From: Hyphomicrobiales bacterium
GTDB taxonomy: Bacteria; Pseudomonadota; Alphaproteobacteria; Rhizobiales; Rhizobiaceae
Length of the DNA: 64,000 nt
Direction of reading: 5' to 3'
NCBI GenBank assembly: GCA_900472625.1
Contig: UCIT01000024.1
Span: forward strand, 1-64,000
Under the pieces are notes generated by a model that saw only the letters and a list, made by a program, of their open reading frames with translations, was not told where the DNA came from and made no database searches. The position numbers and the translations under genes are program-made. Position 1 is the stretch's first letter; every line of letters begins with the position of its first letter. This document shows positions 54,195-63,238 of this stretch, one piece after another.

Positions 54195-54252
54195 GATTGC
54201 GGCGCGGGCAGTGACCCACTAGGGTTCGGCCATCGCAACGAGGAGAGAAATC

Positions 54253-54462
54253 ATGAAGATCAGCGCACGCAACCGTCTCAAAGGCAAGGTCGTCGAAATC
54301 ACACTCGGCGCCACGACGGCGCATGTGCGCATCGATATCGGCGGCGGCTCGATCGTGACGTCGTCGATCACCAACGAGGCTGTGAAGGAACTCGGCCTTG
54401 TCGTCGGTTCCGAGGCCTATGCCGTGGTGAAGGCGTCGGATGTGATGGTGGCGGTGGATTGA
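54253..54462 (+). CDS. Molbindin-like TOBE-domain protein
   Basis: A 69-residue protein starting MKISARNRLKGKVVEITLGATTAHVRIDIGGG, a single TOBE/Mop domain. Mop proteins bind molybdate or tungstate as hexamers in the cytosol. RBS AGGAGAGAAATC precedes ATG 54253. The neighbours have no clear molybdenum link. It is complete at its usual length. Confidence 0.85.
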   Translation: MKISARNRLKGKVVEITLGATTAHVRIDIGGGSIVTSSITNEAVKELGLVVGSEAYAVVKASDVMVAVD

Positions 54463-54486
54463 TCGGACCTTGCGCGGCGGCCATGG

Positions 54487-54680
54487 CTAAGTTTTGCCGT
54501 GCAGCCCCTCATCGCCTCGCTGACGCTCCGGCACTTCTCCCCGCTGGGGAGAAGAGGCAAGAGGCGGCGTTTTGCCTCAATCAGGCCAACTGGAAACGTC
54601 TGCTAATGCAACGAGTGGGTGAGGCACTTCCCCTTCTCCCCACCGGGGAGAAGGTGGCGGCAGCCGGTTGAGGGGGCCGC
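54487..54680. repeat. Rhizobial intergenic mosaic-type repeat, copy 2
   Basis: About 195 bases related to copy 1 at 21929: CTAAGTTTTGCCGTG, then CAGCCCCTCA, two CTCCCC/GGGGAG hairpins (54538 and 54639 regions), and TTGAGGGGGCCGC. Same orientation as copy 1. It lies between the Mop gene and prfC. Confidence 0.7.
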
Positions 54681-54721
54681 ACCCACCCAGCTAACGACCG
54701 TCACCCCGCTAAGCCAAAACA

Positions 54722-56302
54722 TCACGCCGCCTTGGCGACCTGATATTCCTTGATGGCGACCATCTTGATGGCGGGGAAGCGTTCGGACTCGTAGCGCAGC
54801 GAGAAGCTGTCCTGCGCGAGAAAAACCGGATCGCCGTCGAGATCGCGGGCGATGTCGCCGCGCTTGACGGTGAGGAACTTGTCGAGTTCGGCCGGCTGGT
54901 CAGACGAGATCCAGCGGCAGACGGAGAAGCGTGACATTTCGAACGAAACCGGCAGCGTGTATTCCGCCGACAGTCGCTCCTTCAACACGTCGAGTTGCAG
55001 GGCGCCGACAACGCCGACGATAGCCGGCGAACCATCTTCCGGCGAGAAGAGCTGCACGACACCCTCTTCCGCCATCTGCTGCAGGGCTTCCTTGAGCTTC
55101 TTCGCCTTCATCGCGTCTTCGAGACGCACGCGGCGCAGGATTTCGGGCGAGAAGTTCGGCACGCCCTGGAAAACCAGCGCCTCGCCTTCGGTCAGCGTAT
55201 CGCCTATCCTGAGCGTGCCATGGTTCGGGATGCCGACGACATCGCCGGCATAGGCGGTGTCGGCCAGCTGGCGCTGCGAGGCGAAGAAGAACTGCGGCGC
55301 GGTGAGGCCGAGCTGCTTGCCGGTGCGCGCCAGACGCGCCTTCATGCCGCGCTCGAGCTTGCCGGAGCAGATGCGGGCAAAGGCGATACGGTCGCGGTGG
55401 TTGGGGTCCATGTTGGCCTGGATCTTGAAGACGAACGCCGTCATCTTGTCGTCGGTGGCGTGCACGGTCCTGACATCGGCGACCTGGTCGCGTGGCGGCG
55501 GGGCGATCTCGGCAAGTGCATTGATCAGGTCGCGGACACCCAGATTGCGCAGCGCCGAACCGAAAAACACCGGCGTCATGTGGCCTTCCAGAAATGCCTG
55601 GCGGTCAAAGGGGCGGCAAGCCTCCTTTGCGAGGTCGACTTCGTCGATGAAAGCCGCACGTTCGTTTTCCGGAAGACGATCGGCCACGGCCTGCGGGCCA
55701 TTGACCTCGATCGCATCTTCCTTGTCCGATCCCCGCACCCGGTTTCCGGCGAGGTGGTAAGTACCGCAGAAGCTCTTGGAGCGGCCGATCGGCCAGGTGA
55801 TCGGGGCGGTGTCCAGTGCCAGCTTTTCCTCGACTTCATCGAGGATTTCGAAGACATCGCGGCTTTCACGGTCCATCTTGTTGATGAAGGTGATGATCGG
55901 AATGTCGCGCATGCGGCAGACTTCGAACAGCTTCAGCGTCCGTGGCTCGATACCCTTGGCGGCATCGATGACCATGATGGCGGCATCGACCGCGGTCAGC
56001 GTGCGATAGGTGTCGTCGGCGAAGTCTTCGTGACCTGGTGTGTCGAGAATGTTGAAGACCTTGTCGGCATATTCGAAGGTCATCACCGAGGTGACGACCG
56101 AGATGCCGCGTTCGCGCTCGATCTTCATCCAGTCCGAGCGGGTCTGGATGCGATCCTTCTTGGCCTTGACCTCACCGGCGAGCTGGATGGCCCCGCCGAA
56201 CAGTAGCAGCTTTTCGGTCAGCGTCGTCTTGCCCGCGTCCGGGTGGGCGATAATAGCGAATGTGCGGCGGCGGGAAACCGCCTCGGCGAGACTTTCGGCC
56301 AT
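54722..56302 (-). CDS. prfC: Peptide chain release factor 3
   Basis: A 526-residue GTPase: AHPDAGKTTLTEKLLLFGGAI (P-loop), switch region RGISVVTSVM, DTPGHEDFADDTYR, INKMDRE, then the RF3 C-terminal domains. It releases RF1/RF2 from the ribosome after termination. Start 56302 (MAESLAEAVSRRRTFAIIAH) is family-like; a 48-residue extension to 56446 overlaps dut and is rejected. It is divergent from dut. Confidence 0.93.
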   Translation of the reverse strand: MAESLAEAVSRRRTFAIIAHPDAGKTTLTEKLLLFGGAIQLAGEVKAKKDRIQTRSDWMKIERERGISVVTSVMTFEYADKVFNILDTPGHEDFADDTYRTLTAVDAAIMVIDAAKGIEPRTLKLFEVCRMRDIPIITFINKMDRESRDVFEILDEVEEKLALDTAPITWPIGRSKSFCGTYHLAGNRVRGSDKEDAIEVNGPQAVADRLPENERAAFIDEVDLAKEACRPFDRQAFLEGHMTPVFFGSALRNLGVRDLINALAEIAPPPRDQVADVRTVHATDDKMTAFVFKIQANMDPNHRDRIAFARICSGKLERGMKARLARTGKQLGLTAPQFFFASQRQLADTAYAGDVVGIPNHGTLRIGDTLTEGEALVFQGVPNFSPEILRRVRLEDAMKAKKLKEALQQMAEEGVVQLFSPEDGSPAIVGVVGALQLDVLKERLSAEYTLPVSFEMSRFSVCRWISSDQPAELDKFLTVKRGDIARDLDGDPVFLAQDSFSLRYESERFPAIKMVAIKEYQVAKAA

Positions 56303-56392
56303 GGTGTGAATCCTGTGGAGTTGCGGCGTATCTAGCGATTTAGGCCGTGCTTTGCAATTGACCTTGGCCCTGCGGGCGCAAAGTAATGGGCC

Positions 56393-56863
56393 ATGACCAT
56401 TCACACTGATACCCGCCCCACCCTCAATCTGCTGCGCCTCGCCCATGGCGAAGGCCTCGAGCTGCCCGCCTATGAAAGCAAGGGCGCCGCCGGCATGGAC
56501 CTGCGCGCCGCCGTCGACGATGGCGCTCCGATGGTGCTGGCGCCAGGCAAGCGCGCGTTGGTGCCGACCGGGCTGATCTTCGAGATCCCCGAGGGATACG
56601 AGGGGCAGATCCGTCCACGGTCCGGCCTCGCCTTCAAGAACGGCATCACATGCCTGAACACGCCAGGCACGATCGACAGCGATTATCGCGGCGAGGTGAA
56701 GGTGCTGCTGATCAACCTCGGCGACGACCCGTTCGAGATCAGCCGCGGCATGCGGATCGCCCAGATGGTGATCGCGCCGGTGACGCAGGCACGCGTCGCC
56801 GAGATCACAGAGGCCAGCACGACCACGCGCGGCGCCGGCGGCTTCGGTTCCACCGGCGTGTGA
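56393..56863 (+). CDS. dut: Deoxyuridine 5'-triphosphate nucleotidohydrolase
   Basis: A 156-residue trimeric dUTPase with all five motifs: [43 protein letters not shown] and the C-terminal [11 protein letters not shown]. It turns dUTP to dUMP. Its TGA overlaps the next ATG by one base (TGATG at 56861). In related rhizobia dut follows coaBC, which is 13.5 kb away here. Confidence 0.95.
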   Translation: MTIHTDTRPTLNLLRLAHGEGLELPAYESKGAAGMDLRAAVDDGAPMVLAPGKRALVPTGLIFEIPEGYEGQIRPRSGLAFKNGITCLNTPGTIDSDYRGEVKVLLINLGDDPFEISRGMRIAQMVIAPVTQARVAEITEASTTTRGAGGFGSTGV

Positions 56864-57762
56864 TGCGCGGGGCCACCGACAGCTCGGGGCTCACCTTCCG
56901 CCAGGATTATTTTGGCGATGACGCGGCATGGGCCGCACTGGTATCGCTGCTAAAAGATACGTTCGGCATCGACATCGACCCGCTGCGGCAACTCGGCGGC
57001 GCGGATCCGACCAGCATGCCGTTCGGCTGGTTCGACGACACGGGCACGCTTGCGGCCAATCTCTCGGCCTTCGCCATGCCGATCGTAATCAATGGCCGGA
57101 CCATCAACGCCGCCGGTTTTCAGTCCGGCGCGGTGCGGCCGCCATGGCGCGGACGTGGCCTCTATCGCGACGTGACCGCCAAGGCGCTCGAGTGGTGCGA
57201 CCAGCAGCGCTTCGAGGCGGTCGTGCTCTATACCGACAAGCCTGATCTCTATACGCCCTACGGCTTCGTCTCGCTGCCGATGCATCTACATGCTGGCGAC
57301 GCCCCAACACCGATCTCCGCAACAACGCCATCGCGTCGGCTCGACCCATGGATTGCCGAAGACCTTGCACTGCTGCAGGAAACGCTCAACGCCCGGGTGC
57401 CGGTTTCCGACAGGCTGGCAGTGTGCCGGAGTTCGGCGATGTTCCTGATCAACACGCAGTTCGACGCGGACATCCGACTGAGCTGGCTGCCGGAGCAGCA
57501 GGCCGTCATCGCCTGGAAGATAGGCGATGACGATTGCTTCGTGCTGTCGGACGTGGTGGCATCAATCATTCCCCCGCTGCCTGCCATTCTCGGCGGCCTC
57601 GGTATGTCGCCGCGGAAGGTGGAGGTGCTGTTTGCACCCGACAGGCTCGGCTGGCAGGGGCAGCCGCGGCTGCTGGAGACGACGACGCGGTTCATGATCA
57701 GGGCGGATGCTCCCGTTGACCTCGACCAGCCGGCGATGCTGTCGCCGATGGCGGACTTTTAA
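56863..57762 (+). CDS. GNAT-family acetyltransferase with extended C-terminus
   Basis: A 299-residue protein. The N-terminal half resembles a GNAT fold (GFQSGAVRPPWRGRGLYRDVTAKALEWCDQQRFEAVVLYTDKPDLYTPYGFVSL, with R-x2-G-R-G-L for acetyl-CoA). The C-terminal half (after about 160) has another WIAEDL... region and no clear second loop. It is coupled to dut by a one-base overlap. The substrate is unknown; Eis-like two-lobe enzymes are a possible relation. Confidence 0.65.
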   Translation: MRGATDSSGLTFRQDYFGDDAAWAALVSLLKDTFGIDIDPLRQLGGADPTSMPFGWFDDTGTLAANLSAFAMPIVINGRTINAAGFQSGAVRPPWRGRGLYRDVTAKALEWCDQQRFEAVVLYTDKPDLYTPYGFVSLPMHLHAGDAPTPISATTPSRRLDPWIAEDLALLQETLNARVPVSDRLAVCRSSAMFLINTQFDADIRLSWLPEQQAVIAWKIGDDDCFVLSDVVASIIPPLPAILGGLGMSPRKVEVLFAPDRLGWQGQPRLLETTTRFMIRADAPVDLDQPAMLSPMADF

Positions 57763-57800
57763 AGCAACAGTGCCCTAACGCAGATCGATGGAGGATCGAC

Positions 57801-58769
57801 GTGGATGATGCCGCATTGATTTACCCCGGGGCAGACTGGCAGCCTGTTATGGCCGACGGCTGGAGCGCAAGCATGCTGCAAACGCTGACCGATGAACTCG
57901 GCCAAGGCGGGTCGACAGCAATGATGATCGTCGACCACGGGCGTCTCGTCTTCGCCTGGGGCGACATTGCGCAGAGATCAAGCATTGCCTCGGTCCGGAA
58001 GAGCCTCATCAGCATCTTGTTCGGCATCCATGCCGAAGCCGGCCGGATCGATCTTTCCGTAACACTCGCCGATCTCGGCATCGTCGACATCGAACCACTG
58101 ACCCCGATCGAACGCAGCGCTTCGGTTCGCGATCTTCTTTCCGCCCGATCGGGTGTCTACCACCCTTCGGTCTACGACACGAACCACGGGCGGCCGGCGC
58201 GCGGCAGCCATGCGCCTGGTACCTTCTGGTTCTATAACAACTGGGACTTCAACGTCCTCGGCACCATCCTCGAAGCCCGCTGCGGCGAAAGTCTTTTCGA
58301 TGATTTTGCTGCCCACGTCGCCACGCGCATCGGCATGCAGGATTTTTCGCCCGCCGACTGCCGCTACCAGCCTGGGCCGGAATCACGCCATCCCGTTTAC
58401 AAGATGGCGATGAGTGCGCGTGACCTCGCAAGGGTCGGCCTGCTTTACCTGCGCGACGGCCGATGGAACGGCGATCAGATCGTGCCGCAGGCCTGGGTTC
58501 GGCTATCTACCAGAGCGCACTCGGATCTCGGAGGCGGCAGAGGGTACGGCTATCTCTGGCAGACGGCAGAGGCGAACGCGCCGGGAGATCCGCTCTCGAT
58601 CAACGTGCCCGTTTTCTATGCCAGCGGATATGGCGGCCAATACATCATTGTCGCTCCGGGCCTTCACCTCGTCGTCGTGCACCGCGCCGCGCGGGTCGAT
58701 CACGGCATCAGCCACAATCGCATGGGGGAGCTCCTGAGACTTGCCGTTTCGGCACGCCGGACCGCATAA
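57801..58769 (+). CDS. Serine hydrolase of the beta-lactamase/esterase class C fold
   Basis: A 322-residue protein with the SxxK motif S-V-R-K (SSIASVRKSLIS) and YNNWD matching YxN. There is no signal peptide, so it is probably a cytosolic esterase, peptidase or amidase rather than a beta-lactamase. The C-terminal GYGGQYIIVAPGLHLVVVHRA matches the HxG-like strand region. The GTG at 57801 follows GGAGG; it lies 38 bases after the GNAT gene. Confidence 0.8.
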   Translation: MDDAALIYPGADWQPVMADGWSASMLQTLTDELGQGGSTAMMIVDHGRLVFAWGDIAQRSSIASVRKSLISILFGIHAEAGRIDLSVTLADLGIVDIEPLTPIERSASVRDLLSARSGVYHPSVYDTNHGRPARGSHAPGTFWFYNNWDFNVLGTILEARCGESLFDDFAAHVATRIGMQDFSPADCRYQPGPESRHPVYKMAMSARDLARVGLLYLRDGRWNGDQIVPQAWVRLSTRAHSDLGGGRGYGYLWQTAEANAPGDPLSINVPVFYASGYGGQYIIVAPGLHLVVVHRAARVDHGISHNRMGELLRLAVSARRTA

Positions 58770-58778
58770 GGCCTGCAC

Positions 58779-59243
58779 TCACACCCTTCCCAACGGCGGC
58801 AGGCGGCGTTTGACGGGGGAGGCCTTGATCATCGAGGTGTTGGTTTCGGCCTTTTCCACGATGCGATCGAGAATGGCGTCGAGTTCGCCCATCGACGGCA
58901 CGACGAGGCGGGCGATGAAACAATCGTCGCCGGTCACCTTGTCGCATTCGACGAATTGCGGCGTCTCCTTGATCAGCCGCTCGACCACATGCAACTGGCC
59001 AGGCAGCGGCCGGATGCGGACGATCGCCTGCAGGGGATAGCCGAGTGCGGCCGGATCGACATCGATGGTGAAGGCGGTGATGACGCCGCGCTCCTGCAGT
59101 CGGCGCAGACGCTCGGCGGCGCTGGGCGAGGACAGACCGGCAGCCTGCGCCAGCTCCTTCAGCGACATCCGCGCATCGCCGGCCAGCGCTTCCAACATGC
59201 GCTGATCGATATCGTCGATTTCCGGATTAGGAAGAATTGCCAT
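58779..59243 (-). CDS. Lrp/AsnC-family regulator
   Basis: A 154-residue regulator: N-terminal HTH (IDDIDQRMLEALAGDARMSLKELAQAAGLSSPSAAERLRRLQERGVI) and a C-terminal RAM domain (ALGYPLQAIVRIRP...ECDKVTGDDCFIARLVV). It is divergent from the EamA gene (about 100-base gap), and such pairs often control amino acid export. Start 59243 has GAGGAGAT upstream; the 15-residue extension to 59288 is not needed. Confidence 0.85.
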   Translation of the reverse strand: MAILPNPEIDDIDQRMLEALAGDARMSLKELAQAAGLSSPSAAERLRRLQERGVITAFTIDVDPAALGYPLQAIVRIRPLPGQLHVVERLIKETPQFVECDKVTGDDCFIARLVVPSMGELDAILDRIVEKAETNTSMIKASPVKRRLPPLGRV

Positions 59244-59346
59244 ATCTCCTCTCAGAATTAGGCTTTGGCGCCGATCTCCTTTCTTCAAGATATAGAAACC
59301 GTCTGATCATCGCAATATTCTATCGTTTATCAAAATGGAGATGGCG

Positions 59347-60243
59347 ATGCACAACGAAATTCGCAGCGGAACCGTGCAGATGACCGCGGCGATGCTGATT
59401 TCGGGCACGATGATCGGCTGGTTCGTGGTGATGTCGGGCCAGACGGTGAGCGGCGTGGTGTTCTGGCGCTGCCTGTTCGGGGCGATCAGCCTGCTCGTCG
59501 TCTGCGCTTCCATGGGCCTGTTGCGGCCGGGCGTGATCAGTCCGCGGTCATTTTCGATCGCGGTGTTCGGCGGGATTGCCATCGTGCTCAACTGGCTGTT
59601 GCTGTTCGGCGCGTATAGACATGCGTCGATCTCGGTGGCGACGACGGTCTACAACACGCAGCCCTTCATGCTCCTGGCGCTGGGGCCGCTGTTTCTGGGC
59701 GAGAGGATCACCGCCACCAAGCTTTTCTGGCTGACGCTCGCTTTCGCCGGGATGATCGCCATCGTCGAGGGCAAGCCTGCATCCACCGGTATCGACGGCG
59801 ACTATCTCACGGGGATCGGCATGGCGCTGGGCGCTGCATTCTTCTACGCGCTGGCGGCGCTGGCCGCCAAGTGGCTGAAGGGCACGCCGCCGCATCTGAT
59901 TGCGCTGATCCAGGTTTCGACCGGGGTACTCATGCTGCTGCCGCTGGCCGATTTTTCCGCGCTGCCCGCTGACGCCGGGACGTGGTCGCTGCTCGCCACC
60001 ATGGGCATCGTTCATACCGGGCTGATGTATGTGCTGCTCTACGGCGCCATCCAGAAACTGCCGATCCACCTGACCGGGGCGCTGTCGTTCATCTATCCGA
60101 TTGCCGCGATCGTCGTCGACCGGCTTGCCTTCGGGCACGCGCTGCAGCCGCTGCAGATCGCCGGCGCGGCGATCATCCTGCTCTCGGCTGCGGGGATGAA
60201 CCTCGGCTGGACGCCCGCGCGGCTGCGGGGCGTCCAGACCTGA
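59347..60243 (+). CDS. EamA/DMT-family transporter next to AsnC
   Basis: A 298-residue protein with ten helices (MTAAMLISGTMIGWFVVMSGQTVSGVVFWRCLFGAI..., then LTGALSFIYPIAAIVVDRLAFGHALQPLQIAGAAIILLSAAGM). GGAG lies six bases before ATG 59347; ATGs at 59335 and 59341 would put this site inside the gene. It probably exports an amino acid under the AsnC regulator, by analogy with similar pairs. Confidence 0.82.
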   Translation: MHNEIRSGTVQMTAAMLISGTMIGWFVVMSGQTVSGVVFWRCLFGAISLLVVCASMGLLRPGVISPRSFSIAVFGGIAIVLNWLLLFGAYRHASISVATTVYNTQPFMLLALGPLFLGERITATKLFWLTLAFAGMIAIVEGKPASTGIDGDYLTGIGMALGAAFFYALAALAAKWLKGTPPHLIALIQVSTGVLMLLPLADFSALPADAGTWSLLATMGIVHTGLMYVLLYGAIQKLPIHLTGALSFIYPIAAIVVDRLAFGHALQPLQIAGAAIILLSAAGMNLGWTPARLRGVQT

Positions 60244-60256
60244 GCAGATCCGAGGC

Positions 60257-60778
60257 CTACTTGGCCTGACGGGTCATTTCGAACAGGAACCAGTGGCGAC
60301 GCTCTGTCTCGTCGATCCAGTTCTCGAGCAAGCTTGTCGTGGCGACGTCATTGTGTTCCGAGCAGACCTCGTGGGTTTCGCGCATCAGCGAGGTCAGTTG
60401 CTTGTTGTCGTCGCGCAGTTCGGCCAGCATGTCTTCCGGCGTTACGTAGTCCGCATCGTTGTCACTGAGGCGCTGCAGGCGGCCGATGTGGCCGATCGAG
60501 CGTATAGTGGTGCCACCGATCTTGCGGGCGCGCTCGGCGAGTTCGTCAGTCATCGCGAAGATCTGGTCGGCATGCTCATCGAGCAGCAAATGGTAATCGC
60601 GGAAATGCGGGCCGGACATGTGCCAGTGAAAATTCTTGGTCTTCATGTAAAGGGCAAAAGTATCGGCCAGCAATGCCGCGAGCGCGCCTGAAATATCCTG
60701 GATGGCGTTGCTCTTCAGATCGGTCGGGGTGGCCAATGCCGCGGTCTTGCGCTTTTCGGCCGGGGTGGTGGGGCTCAT
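60257..60778 (-). CDS. dps: DNA-protecting ferritin-like protein Dps
   Basis: A 173-residue Dps. The ferroxidase site is seen in NFHWHMSGPHFRDYHLLLDEHADQIF (His, Asp, Glu). An N-terminal tail has Lys/Arg residues (AEKRKTAALATPTDLKSNAIQ) that bind DNA. Dodecamers oxidise and store iron and shield DNA under oxidative or starvation stress. It is convergent with the DMT gene. The 250-base gap before lysE shows no clear operator. Confidence 0.9.
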   Translation of the reverse strand: MSPTTPAEKRKTAALATPTDLKSNAIQDISGALAALLADTFALYMKTKNFHWHMSGPHFRDYHLLLDEHADQIFAMTDELAERARKIGGTTIRSIGHIGRLQRLSDNDADYVTPEDMLAELRDDNKQLTSLMRETHEVCSEHNDVATTSLLENWIDETERRHWFLFEMTRQAK

Positions 60779-61027
60779 TCGTGTCTCCTTCGCCTGGACA
60801 GGCGTGAATTTCGAGGTTGCCGGAAGGGTTTTCGATCCCCCCTGATGCGGCAGATGACGTCGGCTCCGGCATCAGACCAGACGACTGCCACAGCCTCTGA
60901 AGTAGCACCGGCAGCGCTGCCGTCAATAGGCTCCGGTCGTCGTCGATACAGATCATCGCAGGCGACCGATGTTGCTCTTGAAACGGCGATAGCGCAGGCG
61001 TAAAAAGCGCCGACCCTGGAGGATAGA

Positions 61028-61645
61028 ATGTCGCTCACCGCCCTCTTTGCCTATGCCGCGGCGCTGTTCATCGCAGCCGCCATTCCCGGGCCCGGGATCA
61101 CCGCCATCGTGGCGCGGGCGCTCGGATCGAACTTCCGCGAGACCTTCTTCATGGGCCTCGGGCTGGTGCTCGGTGACATGACCTACCTCACCGCCGTCAT
61201 CCTCGGCCTCGCCTTCGTGGCGCAGACATTCACCGAAGTGTTCGTGATCATCAAGATCGCCGGCGCGCTCTATCTCGGTTACATCGCCTACAAGCTCTGG
61301 ACGGCGGGACTGCTGCCGCAGGACATCGCGGCGAAGAAATCGAGCAGCATCGGCATGAGCTTCCTCTCCGGCCTGCTGGTGACGCTCGGCAACCCGAAGA
61401 CCATGCTGTTCTACGTGGCGCTGGTGCCGACGCTCGTCGATATCGACACTATCGGCCTGCGCGAGTACGGCCTGCTGCTGTTGACCACTTTCGCGGTGCT
61501 GTTGGTGGTGCTGATCCCCTACATGATGCTGGCATCGCGGGCGCGAACGCTGCTGAAGCGACCGCGCGCGTTGCAAACGCTGAACCGCGTTGCCGCCAGC
61601 ATCCTTGCCGGCACGGCGGCGTTCATCGCCACCCGGGCAGCCTGA
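61028..61645 (+). CDS. LysE/RhtB-family amino-acid exporter
   Basis: A 205-residue protein with six helices: AIPGPGITAIVARALGSNFRETFFMGLGLVLGDMTYLTAVILGL is the family motif (P-G-P...G). It exports an amino acid, likely threonine, homoserine or lysine. ATG 61028 follows GGAGGATAGA. A small terminator lies at 61664. Confidence 0.88.
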   Translation: MSLTALFAYAAALFIAAAIPGPGITAIVARALGSNFRETFFMGLGLVLGDMTYLTAVILGLAFVAQTFTEVFVIIKIAGALYLGYIAYKLWTAGLLPQDIAAKKSSSIGMSFLSGLLVTLGNPKTMLFYVALVPTLVDIDTIGLREYGLLLLTTFAVLLVVLIPYMMLASRARTLLKRPRALQTLNRVAASILAGTAAFIATRAA

Positions 61646-61663
61646 AAAATTCGTTCGGCAAAC

Positions 61664-61685
61664 AGCCTGATACAAAGGCTTTTTT
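61664..61685 (+). terminator. Terminator after lysE
   Basis: AGCCT, loop GATACAA, AGGCT, then TTTTT. The short stem with a T-run makes a likely terminator. Confidence 0.5.
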
Positions 61686-61777
61686 CTCTGAAGCCGCTCG
61701 TTCGTGGATGAAGCCACTCTGGTCGGACCCCGGCTTTGACCCTATTCTCTAGCCATATTTCATCAAGGGAGCCTATT

Positions 61778-62740
<963 letters not shown>

Positions 62741-62765
62741 TTTTCAGCCCCTTCCTGACCGGATC

Positions 62766-62787
62766 GAAGGGCGCTGCGGCGCCCTTC
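62766..62787 (+). terminator. Hairpin after cysK
   Basis: GAAGGGCGC, loop TGCG, GCGCCCTTC: a perfect 9-bp stem 25 bases after cysK. The T-tract behind it is poor. Confidence 0.45.
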
Positions 62788-62837
62788 ATGCTATCAGCCA
62801 CAACGGATCGAACACCAACCGAAAACGAGGGCTTCCC

Positions 62838-63137
62838 ATGCTGCTGATCGTCGGCACCATACGCCTGCCGCCCGAAAACCTTGGCGCTGCCCGGTCCGTG
62901 ATGGCGCGGATGGTGGAGCTGAGCCGCGCCGAGGACGGATGCCTGGAGTATTCCTATGCGGAGGATGTGTTGGAAAGCGGGCTCATCCACGTCAAGGAAC
63001 TCTGGCGCGACCAGCCATCGCTCGACCGGCATTTTCAATCCGCGCATCTGAGTGACTGGCGCGCCGCGTGGCCGGCGCTCGGGATCCACGGTCGCAACCT
63101 CAAGAGTTACGAGGTTGGCGAGGCGCGGGAGACGTGA
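62838..63137 (+). CDS. Antibiotic biosynthesis monooxygenase (ABM) domain protein
   Basis: A 99-residue ferredoxin-fold protein: MLLIVGTIRLPPENLGAARSVM, then EDGCLEYSYAEDV and HVKELWRDQPSLDRHFQSAHL. ABM proteins are dimers that oxidise quinone-like compounds, degrade haem, or have other roles. This one lacks clear residues that would choose among them. ATG 62838 has GAGGG upstream. Confidence 0.78.
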   Translation: MLLIVGTIRLPPENLGAARSVMARMVELSRAEDGCLEYSYAEDVLESGLIHVKELWRDQPSLDRHFQSAHLSDWRAAWPALGIHGRNLKSYEVGEARET

Positions 63138-63238
63138 GTGCCTGCGGCGTTTGGTGGGTTGGAGGCTGATGTAGCTTTGCTTGCCGCTCAGCTATATCCA
63201 AAGTTTCTGAGGCGATACCTCGACCCGCCACAAACCCG

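Noticed and set aside
54995..56206. A 403-codon open frame opposite prfC
   Set aside because: Lies wholly within prfC, which has all GTPase motifs.
57801..58769. A true beta-lactamase
   Set aside because: SxxK and YxN are present, but there is no signal peptide and the fold is shared with many esterases and peptidases.
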